A stretch of DNA of 56,385 nucleotides, taken from NCBI RefSeq assembly GCF_039539445.1, contig NZ_BAABDD010000029.1, positions 1 to 56,385 on the forward strand, in the 5' to 3' direction. This stretch comes from Salinactinospora qingdaonensis. Lineage in GTDB: Bacteria; Actinomycetota; Actinomycetes; Streptosporangiales; Streptosporangiaceae. The notes under the pieces were generated by a model that was not told where the DNA came from, ran no database searches, and saw nothing but the letters and a program-made list of their open reading frames with translations. This document shows positions 49,952 through 56,385 of the stretch, one piece after another. The stretch's first letter is position 1. Every line of letters starts with the position of its first letter. The position numbers and the translations under genes were made by a program.

Positions 49952-50716
49952 TGCTTATAAAAAGGGTATGGCGAGCCTGTTGATACCCGCCATGCGGCAG
50001 GTCGAGGGTTAGCTGTCCTTACCACTGCCTGACTGTCGACACACCGGGGCTTCTCGGCCAGCAACCAGACATCCGTCGAGGAGATCTCCCCTTGCGCCCC
50101 GGGGATGGTCGCTGGCCACGTGCAATGCCCTTTCCCGGCCGTTGCGCGTCACTCGTCGGGAAAGAGGGGCCGACTGCGCCGATGTCCTGATGTGACAAGA
50201 GAGTGGTGAGCGCCCGCGCCGGTGAGGGGAAGGCGCGGGCGCTCACGGGTGCGCGTGGGGAGAGGAGGGGATCCCGCGCGCTTAGGGAAAGTCTTAGCAG
50301 CAGTGGATTCCCCGCGCAGGGAGCGTGGCCTCGACGCCAGGGGAGAGGCCGGCACGGGCTGCTGGCGTAGCCGCAGCGCAGAGAGACACGGGGGATGGCA
50401 CCGGGGAAGCGGCTGGGTGCTCACGCCCTTTGACGAGCCGGCCTGGCATCGGGCCTCCCTCTCGCATGCGTGGGGGATGTTTGGGAGCGCTCCCATAGTA
50501 GAAGTATGTTTTTTGTGTTGTCAATCACGCTGTTTATATTTTGTGCTTATCACTGATTTTTTCGCGTTTGCCCAGGTCGACGCTGCCCTGTCGTTGGGAT
50601 GACGGCAGGACGGAGGCACGTTCCGGCCCGGTGAACCCGGCGACCACGCGAACGGTGCCGAACACGCCGCTCTCCCGCTACGGGGCCGCGGCCAACTACC
50701 GCCCCGCACATGGTGG
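49952..50716. other. Intergenic region without a gene, holding an orphan CebR/CelR box
   Basis: I find no supported gene in 765 bp. The CebR/CelR-type box is at 50482-50495, followed by an AT-rich stretch at about 50505-50575 that looks like promoter DNA. No cellulase, sugar transporter or LacI gene follows on either side. Confidence 0.5.
50482..50495. promoter_or_regulatory. CebR/CelR-type operator TGGGAGCGCTCCCA
   Basis: The 14-bp perfect palindrome is the site known for the LacI-family cellulose-utilisation repressors CebR (Streptomyces) and CelR (Thermobifida). AT-rich DNA with promoter character follows, but no responsive gene is visible here. Confidence 0.8.
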
Positions 50717-51634
50717 TCACATCGAGAGGCGCAGGGCCTCGCCTGCTGCCCGCGTCACGGCGGTGTGGGTGCTCTCGGCCAGTCGCCTCGGGTCGATCGC
50801 CGTGGTCTCGGCGAGGTGGCGGTCATAGCCCACCCGGGTCACCTCGGCTCCGTTGTTGCGTATCCGCTCCGCGGTGGCGGCAAAGTCGAATCCCGCGTCC
50901 GCGCGGGCGGCGCCGGCCACGAACACGACAAGGGTGCGCTCCACCGACGCTCGGTTTCCTACAGCGACCATCCGGTCGATTACCTGGCTCATGCTCGCCG
51001 CGCCCTCGCGCGTGGCCGACTCCACCATCACGTAGGCGTGCGCGCTGAGCATCGCGGCCCGGTTGATTCCGTCGAACATGTCGGAGCCGCAGTTGACCAG
51101 CGTCAGCCCGAAGAATCGCGTCAGCGGTAAAACCGTGCCCGAATAGGTGTGATCTCCGAGCCGGCCACCCCGGCTGTTCGCACGCTCGCTCGGTAGCACC
51201 CACAGCCGCTCGCGGACACCGGCCAGGTGCGGTTCGACGTCGTCGAAGCCACCCGCACCGATCGCAGTGTCGACGAGATCGCCTAGCGACACGCGCGGCC
51301 GTACCCCCAGCCGCGACGCGAGCGTGCCCGTTCCCGCCGCGGCGTCCACCGCCAGCACCCGGTCGCGGCGATAGTGTGCGAAGGTCATGGCCAGCAGCGC
51401 TGCCAGCGTGCTCCTGCCGACCTCGTCCCGCGGCCCCGTCACCACGATCCGACGGCCAGTGGTGATCGGCCGCTGCAACGCCTGGCCGGCGGCTACGGCG
51501 GCCAACACCTCATCGGCGGGCCGGAAGGCGCGGAGGACACTGCGCCCCACCCGGTGCAGCAGGGTATCTCCACGGGTGTCGGAGACGGTCACCTCGCCGC
51601 CGCGCCGCCCGGTGTGTACCTGCATTGCCCGCAT
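50717..51634 (-). CDS. MinD/ParA-like ATPase of the type VII locus, degenerate Walker A
   Basis: A 305-residue protein. The ATPase fold starts at RIVVTGPRDEVGRSTLAALLAM; where MinD has KGGVGKT, this has GPRDEVGRST (67-76), with Arg74 in place of the Lys. Other motifs are LAVDAAAGTGTLASRLGV and LVNCGSDM...YVMVESATREGAAS. MinD-like proteins accompany type VII secretion systems (EspI). It follows EccD by 25 bp on the same strand. The Lys-to-Arg change suggests weak or no ATP hydrolysis. Start choice: the first ATG; an ATG three codons on is also possible. Confidence 0.8.
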   Translation of the reverse strand: MRAMQVHTGRRGGEVTVSDTRGDTLLHRVGRSVLRAFRPADEVLAAVAAGQALQRPITTGRRIVVTGPRDEVGRSTLAALLAMTFAHYRRDRVLAVDAAAGTGTLASRLGVRPRVSLGDLVDTAIGAGGFDDVEPHLAGVRERLWVLPSERANSRGGRLGDHTYSGTVLPLTRFFGLTLVNCGSDMFDGINRAAMLSAHAYVMVESATREGAASMSQVIDRMVAVGNRASVERTLVVFVAGAARADAGFDFAATAERIRNNGAEVTRVGYDRHLAETTAIDPRRLAESTHTAVTRAAGEALRLSM

Positions 51635-51659
51635 CCCGTTCCTTACGCCGCGGCGGTGA

Positions 51660-52985
51660 TCAGAAGGTGGCGAGGAGCCGCTCGAAGGTGCCCAACGCCC
51701 CGACCGCGACGGGAACCAACAGCACCACCGCCACCGCCTCGATTCGACTGGTTATCCGCCGCAGCCGCGCCCGGATGTGCTCCGGGGCCTGCACGCTCAG
51801 CACCGTCACAGGCAGGACAAGGGTCACCAGCAGCAGGCCGGCCGCCGGCCAGCCGGCCCATGGGGCCTGACCCGACCAGGCCAGCGCGAAACTCGCCACG
51901 ATCACCACGGCCGCAGCCAGCAGCGCCGCCTTCTCCGCGACCAGCGGGAACATCCGCGACCGGCTGGCCACCACCACCGCCAGCAGCACCGCAAGACTCG
52001 CCGTCCACCACGTGAACTCTGTGGCCAGCCCCCAGCCTGCAACGGCCGCCGCGATCGCTGTCGCCGCGGTGGCCACGGTCACGCTGCGGTGCGCGTTGGC
52101 CAGTGCGCTGGCCACATCGGTGCGGGCGACCGTGCCGGCCGCACTACGCCGGTCGTCAAGCACCGTCAGCCCCGACAGGGTCAACGCGACCCGCAGGAAC
52201 AGGCTCAACAGCACCACGCAGGCCAGGGCCAGCACCACCCCGGTGTCGGCGATACTCAACCCCGCCAGACCACACCCCAGCCACACCAGCGCCAGCGCCA
52301 GCGCGACCGTTCCGCCGACCACACCGCCCCTGCCCAATGGCGAGGTCACGCCCAGTCCCAGAACGATCAGCCCCGGCAGCATGGCGAGGCCACCCCATCG
52401 CAGCCACCCCGGCCAGGCGTACAGGTCGGCGGTGAACCACACCGCGAGCACGCCTATAGCGCCGCCGCCAAGGGCCAGGGCGGTGCCCAGCGGTTCACGG
52501 CCCACCACCCCCAACACCAGGCCCACGGCCAGCAGCACTGCGGCCAGTACCGCCATGACCGCCGCGCCCGCGCCGTCGTGCGTTCCGTTCCACACCAGTG
52601 CCCCCAACGCCAGGCACAGCGCGCCGACCGCGCCGGTAGCGGTCCAGCGGGCCGCCTGTGGGCTCCAGTGGCCGGGATGGCCGTTCAACGCCTCGTCGAC
52701 CGCTTCGGGGACCTCGTGCACCACGGGAGCCGGCAGCGGCTCGTCGCTACGGACCAGGCGCAGGACCGCGCCATCGGTGACGTCGCGTTCAGCCAGCGTC
52801 GTGTCGCCGGTGAGGATGCTTCCCGAGGCCGTCGTGAGGTGCAGTAATCGTGCCGGGCCACTCGCCGTATCGCCCAACAGCCGCAGCATCTCGGGCATCA
52901 GCTCCCCGATCGGCTCGCGCGCGGGGAGGACCGCGTCGACTCTGCGTTCCGGCCCCACCAGCGTCACCCTGCTCCACGCGGTCAT
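51660..52985 (-). CDS. eccD: EccD, type VII secretion integral membrane protein
   Basis: ATG 52985 with GGAGGAG upstream; its first bases overlap the stop of the preceding gene. The 441-residue protein has the EccD plan: an N-terminal ubiquitin-like cytoplasmic domain (RVTLVGPERRVDAVLPAREPIGELMPEML...LVRSDEPLPAP, about 1-85), then about eleven membrane helices forming the translocation channel core. Upstream on the same strand is a membrane-anchored TNT-like protein; downstream is the MinD-like gene. EccB, EccC and EccE are not in this window. The assignment is strong on topology and N-domain. Confidence 0.88.
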   Translation of the reverse strand: MTAWSRVTLVGPERRVDAVLPAREPIGELMPEMLRLLGDTASGPARLLHLTTASGSILTGDTTLAERDVTDGAVLRLVRSDEPLPAPVVHEVPEAVDEALNGHPGHWSPQAARWTATGAVGALCLALGALVWNGTHDGAGAAVMAVLAAVLLAVGLVLGVVGREPLGTALALGGGAIGVLAVWFTADLYAWPGWLRWGGLAMLPGLIVLGLGVTSPLGRGGVVGGTVALALALVWLGCGLAGLSIADTGVVLALACVVLLSLFLRVALTLSGLTVLDDRRSAAGTVARTDVASALANAHRSVTVATAATAIAAAVAGWGLATEFTWWTASLAVLLAVVVASRSRMFPLVAEKAALLAAAVVIVASFALAWSGQAPWAGWPAAGLLLVTLVLPVTVLSVQAPEHIRARLRRITSRIEAVAVVLLVPVAVGALGTFERLLATF

Positions 52986-54052
52986 GGCTCCTCCAGCCCC
53001 TGCCGTGTTCCAGTCGCCGCTGCGGCACCCCCCGAACCGTCCGCCGCACCCGCGGCTGCCTGCCCACCCGCCGCGATCCGCTCCAGATAGCCGTTGCCCA
53101 GCAGCCAACGGATGCTGGGCAGCTCTACCGGGCGGGAGAACCCGCCCGGCTCGACACTGAACCGGACCCCGCCGCCCGGGTGTTCGGCTGTGCTCGGCGC
53201 GAGCGAGGCGGTCACCTGGAACGGGTGGATGACCCGGTAGCGGTGGCGGCTCCGCGCCACGTCCTCGCTGTCGGCCGCCGCGGGCTCGTTGCGGGGGGAG
53301 CGCACGTAGTCGGGCAGGCCGCGCTCGTTGAAGGGCACCTCCTCCGGGAAGAGCAGCGAGCCACTCTCGGGGCCGAAAGCGTCGACGATCTCTCCCACGG
53401 CCAGGGTGTGGGCCACGGAGTCGCCGCTGGCCTCAGCGAGCTTGCCTTCGACTTCCTCGATCAGTTCGGCGCTGCGCGCTGCTGCCTGCCGTTCCTCGGC
53501 GGCACTGAGCTGGTCGGGTTCGGCCTCCTCCAGCACCAGTTGGCGGTGCAGCCATCGGGCGGCCTCGTTCATAGAGGTGAACTCCGCGCCGGTGCGTCCC
53601 TGCCCGAACTCGATGATGCCCACAGAGAAGCTGTCTTCGTCTTCGGTGAGCAGGTAGTAGCTGGCGAGGGTGCCCTCCGGCGGGCGCGGGTCTCCCGGTA
53701 GTACGTAGAGGTCGCGCGGCACCTCGGCTCGCCGCAGTTCCTCGCGCAGCATCGTGAGGGTGACCCGCGCGCCCACCCACTCGGCCGGTACCGGCGGCGG
53801 CGCGACGTTGGGCGGGCCCGCCTCGGCCTGCTCCCGTGCCTCACGCTGGCTGGTGAGCTGGCTGCTGACGAACGACCACCCGACCGTGCCCGCGCACGCC
53901 ACCGCCGCCAGGCACACGCTCGCGATCACCTTGCCGACGCCTTCGTCCAACCGGCGGCGACTGCGTTGCCGACCGAAGAGCACGGCCTCCCGAAGCCGTT
54001 GCCGGCGCACCGCGACCGACTCCAGGAGCTGGCTGTCGTAGTCGCGTGCCAT
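52982..54052 (-). CDS. Membrane-anchored protein with C-terminal TNT-like domain lacking catalytic residues
   Basis: 356 residues. A basic N-terminus and one transmembrane helix (about 41-62) lead to an extracytoplasmic region. Residues 95-172 resemble the domain that precedes TNT in NAD-glycohydrolase toxins (an FTSMNEAARWLHRQL helix). Residues about 220-326 follow the TNT pattern: VDAFGPESGSLLFPEEVPF, RYRVIHPFQV, PGGGVRF, LLGNGYLERI. In M. tuberculosis TNT the catalytic set is Arg757, Tyr765 and Gln822; here these positions read Ala225, Leu233 and Arg297, so NAD hydrolysis is unlikely. It is coupled to eccD by an ATGA overlap. EccB was considered but its motifs are absent. Confidence 0.6.
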   Translation of the reverse strand: MARDYDSQLLESVAVRRQRLREAVLFGRQRSRRRLDEGVGKVIASVCLAAVACAGTVGWSFVSSQLTSQREAREQAEAGPPNVAPPPVPAEWVGARVTLTMLREELRRAEVPRDLYVLPGDPRPPEGTLASYYLLTEDEDSFSVGIIEFGQGRTGAEFTSMNEAARWLHRQLVLEEAEPDQLSAAEERQAAARSAELIEEVEGKLAEASGDSVAHTLAVGEIVDAFGPESGSLLFPEEVPFNERGLPDYVRSPRNEPAAADSEDVARSRHRYRVIHPFQVTASLAPSTAEHPGGGVRFSVEPGGFSRPVELPSIRWLLGNGYLERIAAGGQAAAGAADGSGGAAAATGTRQGLEEP

Positions 54053-54109
54053 CCCGGTTCCTTTCCACGCCTCGAACGCGGTCGGTCACGAAGAGTCCGC
54101 CTCCGCGCG

Positions 54110-54152
54110 CCGCGGGAGGGGCGCCCCGTATGGCGGGGTTCCCCTCCCGCGG
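54110..54152. terminator. 12-bp stem terminator after the WXG100 pair
   Basis: CCGCGGGAGGGG and CCCCTCCCGCGG pair across a 19-base loop that contains a smaller GC stem. It separates the WXG100 genes from the TNT-like gene. Confidence 0.75.
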
Positions 54153-54179
54153 GTGGAGTGTGTCGTAAGTCGGGTCCGC

Positions 54180-54485
54180 TCAGATGCCCTGTACGGCGGC
54201 GCTCGCCCGGCTCAGCGCGGTCTGGGCGGTGCCGTCGTTGTTCTCCAGCGTCTGGCGCACCAGGCGGATGATCTCTCGGACCTCGTTGCCGGCATTGTGC
54301 CACTTGAGTTCTTTGGCGCTGTACTCGTCGGAAACGCCGGAGGCCTCGAAATCGGCCATAGCGTTACTCACGTCGACGTCATGCTCGCCGATCAGGTTCT
54401 CCAGGCGGGCCATGACGGCGTGAATGTTGGTCTGAGCCTCCTGTGAAGCGCCGATGTCGTAGCTGTTGCGTCCGGTGCCGCTCAT
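54180..54485 (-). CDS. WXG100-family protein (EsxA/B-like)
   Basis: A 101-residue helical hairpin protein. The canonical turn is degenerate: the sequence DFEASGVSDEYSAKELKW has Phe46 where WxG would have Trp, with Tyr55 and Trp62 at the usual later aromatic positions. WXG100 proteins are the small dimeric substrates of type VII secretion and often carry larger partners. It lies 27 bp after the other WXG100 gene and would form a heterodimer with it. A terminator follows. Confidence 0.8.
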   Translation of the reverse strand: MSGTGRNSYDIGASQEAQTNIHAVMARLENLIGEHDVDVSNAMADFEASGVSDEYSAKELKWHNAGNEVREIIRLVRQTLENNDGTAQTALSRASAAVQGI

Positions 54486-54512
54486 CGGGACTCCTAGCGG
54501 ATCGATGCGGTT

Positions 54513-54848
54513 TCAGGCGGTCTTGAACTTGGCGGCGTCGAAGTTGGCCGCGGCCATGTTGCGCTGGGCCTCGTCGGCCATGGCCTGGTTGCCGGAGGAG
54601 AAGGCCGTCTCCATGCCGTACTGACCCTCATTGATCGATCCGAGGCCGGCGTTGAGGTCGGCGGTGATCTGCTCCGAACGCGCCTTGAACGAGTCGAACG
54701 CCGCTTTCCCGGCACCGTTGAACCTGCCGACCAGCGGCTCGGCCGCGCTGATCAGCTCCTTGATCAGACTTCCCAGTTCATCTGTTGATCCCGAGGTATT
54801 CCGGGCCAGGGTGGTCAGCGTCTGGTCGCCATAGTCCCATCGTGACAT
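54513..54848 (-). CDS. WXG100-family protein (EsxA/B-like) with FxG turn
   Basis: A 111-residue helical protein. The turn is RFNGAG (Phe43-Asn-Gly45), a Trp-to-Phe variant of WxG, after an SLIKELISAAEPLVGRF helix. The C-terminal helix continues with QITADLNAGLGSINEGQYGMETA. It is first of two adjacent WXG100 genes on the minus strand, so they should pair as in EsxA/EsxB. Export by the type VII system is inferred from family and neighbours. Confidence 0.8.
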   Translation of the reverse strand: MSRWDYGDQTLTTLARNTSGSTDELGSLIKELISAAEPLVGRFNGAGKAAFDSFKARSEQITADLNAGLGSINEGQYGMETAFSSGNQAMADEAQRNMAAANFDAAKFKTA

Positions 54849-55055
54849 TGTTCACCTGTTCCTCGGTCGCCTATCGGGCGGTTGGATGATAACCGGATTC
54901 ATAGACGCACCCGGCGAGCGATTGGTTTCCGTGGTTCGCTACTGTTTTTCGCTGGGGCGGCAGAATTTCCTTGCGCTTCCGGTGATATGCATAATACAGC
55001 AGATAGCACGGGAGATACGGAGTCAGTCCGGCGGGCGTATCGGGGCATAATAGGC

Positions 55056-55409
55056 ATGAAGTTCGAATTGGTTGATACCACCGACTGGAACGGTGTCCAA
55101 TCGTCGCTCGACGACACTGGCGACCAGGGTGGACAACAGAGTGGCGAGGTGGAAGACAGCACGTCACAAGAGCAGTCGGAGCGCTCGCCCCGCGCCCGGC
55201 TGCACGCTTTCACCGCGCGGCTGGCCGGCTACACCAAGGGCGATGCCGCTCGCGCCGGCGAGAGTCTGGCGCTGCTGCGGCAGCGGCTGACCGCGGAGGA
55301 GGCGAGGCTGACCGGTTCCGGTCACTCTGCCCCGCCGCCCCCGCCCGCCAACTTTCGAGCGGACGTGTTCGCCGCGTCCGACCGTCAGCACCCGCCACGA
55401 ATCGCTTGA
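55056..55409 (+). CDS. Small hydrophilic protein preceding the DUF6507-like gene
   Basis: ATG 55056 (weak ribosome site) gives 117 residues; an extension upstream is unlikely coding. The N-terminal part is acidic (FELVDTTDWNGVQSSLDDTG), the middle helical (LHAFTARLAGYTKGDAARAG then LALLRQRLTAEEARL), and a Pro-rich tail follows. I recognise no family. It is divergent from the WXG100 genes and upstream of the DUF6507-like gene by 57 bp, so it is probably part of the secretion locus. Confidence 0.5.
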   Translation: MKFELVDTTDWNGVQSSLDDTGDQGGQQSGEVEDSTSQEQSERSPRARLHAFTARLAGYTKGDAARAGESLALLRQRLTAEEARLTGSGHSAPPPPPANFRADVFAASDRQHPPRIA

Positions 55410-55466
55410 CACCACGCATCCGGAACCGCCCGCACGCAGCGGCTGGGGAGAGGGGAGCGCACGCGC

Positions 55467-55808
55467 ATGTCCGGATGGGACATTCAGGCCGGTGAGGTCA
55501 GCAGCATCATGACCGAGGTGAACGAACAGCTCGGAGGCAGCGACGGGGAAGGCGGTCTGGTCGCTCTGATCGACACGTTCGCCGGTCACGTCGAGACCGC
55601 CGCCGGCGAGGCCGGCAGCGGCCCGATCACGCTGGCGCTCACCGAGTTCGCCGAAGAGTACGAATCCACGCTGAAAAGCATGGTCGCCAAAGGGTCGAGC
55701 GCGGTGGTCGGCTGCTCGAACGCGACCAAGGCGTATCTGGACGGCGATCTGGAAATGGCGGCCGAGGCGCAACAGAACGCTGGAGATATCTCTGATCTCG
55801 ATCTTTAG
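55467..55808 (+). CDS. DUF6507-like WXG100-type protein
   Basis: A 113-residue all-helical protein starting SGWDIQAGEVSSIMTEVNEQL, the N-terminal pattern of DUF6507 proteins found before type VII polymorphic toxins. It has long amphipathic helices and no WxG turn. GGGGAGAGGGGAG lies upstream. The gene for a larger secreted protein begins 207 bp downstream on the same strand; this protein may be its export chaperone or partner. Confidence 0.75.
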   Translation: MSGWDIQAGEVSSIMTEVNEQLGGSDGEGGLVALIDTFAGHVETAAGEAGSGPITLALTEFAEEYESTLKSMVAKGSSAVVGCSNATKAYLDGDLEMAAEAQQNAGDISDLDL

Positions 55809-56015
55809 AATTCCTGAGCCTGATTTCGGAAGGTAGGGGGCGTTATGTGCCTGTTCCGGTGGCCGGGCGTGCCTATCTCCGCTGTCGAATAAGGCGCGCG
55901 ACGGAACGGAACCCGAACGGGTTCGCGTCCCTCTCACTCGGATGGGCGACCGGTTTCGTGTGCCGGCGATAACCCATGACAGATGAATAAGTCGAATCCT
56001 TTGTGAGGTTGTTGG

Positions 56016-56385
56016 GTGAGCGAGGGTGTGATCGATCCGAGTAAGATCGTGATTCCGGATGTGGACCCGGATGCGATCGAGGCGGCGGGCCAGGCGCTCA
56101 AGGCCGACGGGAGCGATATCGCTCAGGCGGGCCACGACATCGCAGCCTCCTGGGCGGGGTTGGCCGAGGTCTATCACGCCCCCGAGGCCGACACTTTGCT
56201 GGCCGCGATCGATCCGGTGGCTACCGCCGGCGACGAGGTGGAATCGGCGGCGGTGACCGCGGGCCAGGCGCTGGTGGACTTCGCCGCGGCGATCCGGCCT
56301 CTGCTGGCGCGCTGGCACACGCTCAAGGCCGACGCCCAGGACATGGCGGCCTTCGTCGTCGAGCATGAGGACTGGCGCAGCCAGC
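56016..56385 (+). CDS. N-terminal part of a probable type VII-secreted effector, 3' end missing
   Basis: GTG 56016 with TGAGG upstream; the frame runs off the window after 123 codons. The visible part is an acidic N-terminus with IDPSKIVIPDVDPDAIEAAGQAL, then long helices (AGHDIAASWAGLAEVYHAPEA, EVESAAVTAGQALVDFAAAI) in the manner of WXG/PPE-like export domains. It follows the DUF6507-like gene in the same direction, the arrangement of polymorphic toxin loci. The toxin domain, if present, is beyond the window. Confidence 0.6.
   Translation, partial: MSEGVIDPSKIVIPDVDPDAIEAAGQALKADGSDIAQAGHDIAASWAGLAEVYHAPEADTLLAAIDPVATAGDEVESAAVTAGQALVDFAAAIRPLLARWHTLKADAQDMAAFVVEHEDWRSQ

Noticed and set aside
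52982..54052. Annotation as EccB
   Set aside because: The EccB N-terminal pattern and repeat domains are absent, while the C-terminal half follows the TNT motif order.
1..56385. CRISPR arrays, rRNA genes and transposase genes
   Set aside because: No regularly spaced direct repeats, rRNA core sequences or transposase motifs were seen; repeats found are isolated pairs or the dispersed family.

Overview
The window is high-GC actinobacterial DNA. GTG starts, GGAGG-type ribosome binding sites, an actinomycete integrative element, DevR/DevS-type regulators and a type VII secretion locus all fit. A perfect TGGGAGCGCTCCCA box of the CebR/CelR type hints at the Nocardiopsaceae/Streptosporangiales/Streptomyces range. 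The species cannot be named from the sequence alone.

Layout. (1) 1-4200: the right end of an actinomycete integrative and conjugative element: partial FtsK-like transfer protein, RepSA-like rolling-circle initiator, excisionase and tyrosine integrase, ending at a tRNA-Arg(ACG) gene that is the likely attachment site. (2) 4456-9130: a Nudix/winged-helix regulator with repeated operator-like sequences, then a three-gene cassette. The cassette has a small anchored protein, a three-helix membrane protein, and a nucleosidase of the phosphorylase superfamily. The last two share a short Gly/Ala-rich motif, at the C-terminus of one and the N-terminus of the other. Part of the cassette is AT-rich. It looks like a defence or signalling system, and I know no name for it. 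(3) 9373-21310: a catabolic regulon. Three identical 14-bp palindromes sit upstream of a class III aminotransferase/aldehyde dehydrogenase pair, an operon of DUF3830, two maleate-isomerase-like proteins and a GntR/FCD regulator, and a D-2-hydroxyacid dehydrogenase/amidase operon. A cytochrome P450 without the ExxR motif lies among them. (4) 21417-24550: a DevR/DevS-like two-component pair with a DevR-type box and a flavin-binding PNPOx protein.

(5) 24551-31527: secreted proteins, including tandem paralogues whose first 287 bp (promoter, signal peptide, N-terminus) are identical while the rest diverges, then an ACT-domain membrane protein, TenA thiaminase II, and a small His/Trp-rich secreted protein in an AT-rich island. 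(6) 31637-43991: envelope and stress genes (LCP ligase, polytopic membrane protein, Rieske/DUF2231 protein, Gls24-like protein with GlsB-like partner, SAM methyltransferase, STAS protein), metabolic singletons, a patatin lipase and small proteins, including a 38-residue zinc ribbon. (7) 44413-47564: a sugar ABC importer (binding lipoprotein and two permeases). (8) 47565-50716: repeats, tandem hairpins, a membrane protein, an ArsR/SRPBCC pair with a perfect palindromic operator, and an orphan CebR/CelR-type box. (9) 50717-56385: part of a type VII secretion region: MinD-like ATPase, EccD, a membrane-anchored TNT-like protein lacking the known catalytic residues, two WXG100-like proteins, a DUF6507-like protein and the N-terminus of a probable secreted substrate.

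Most genes are supported by recognisable motifs. The catabolic substrate, the function of the three-gene cassette and the roles of the secreted paralogues are not known from the sequence.
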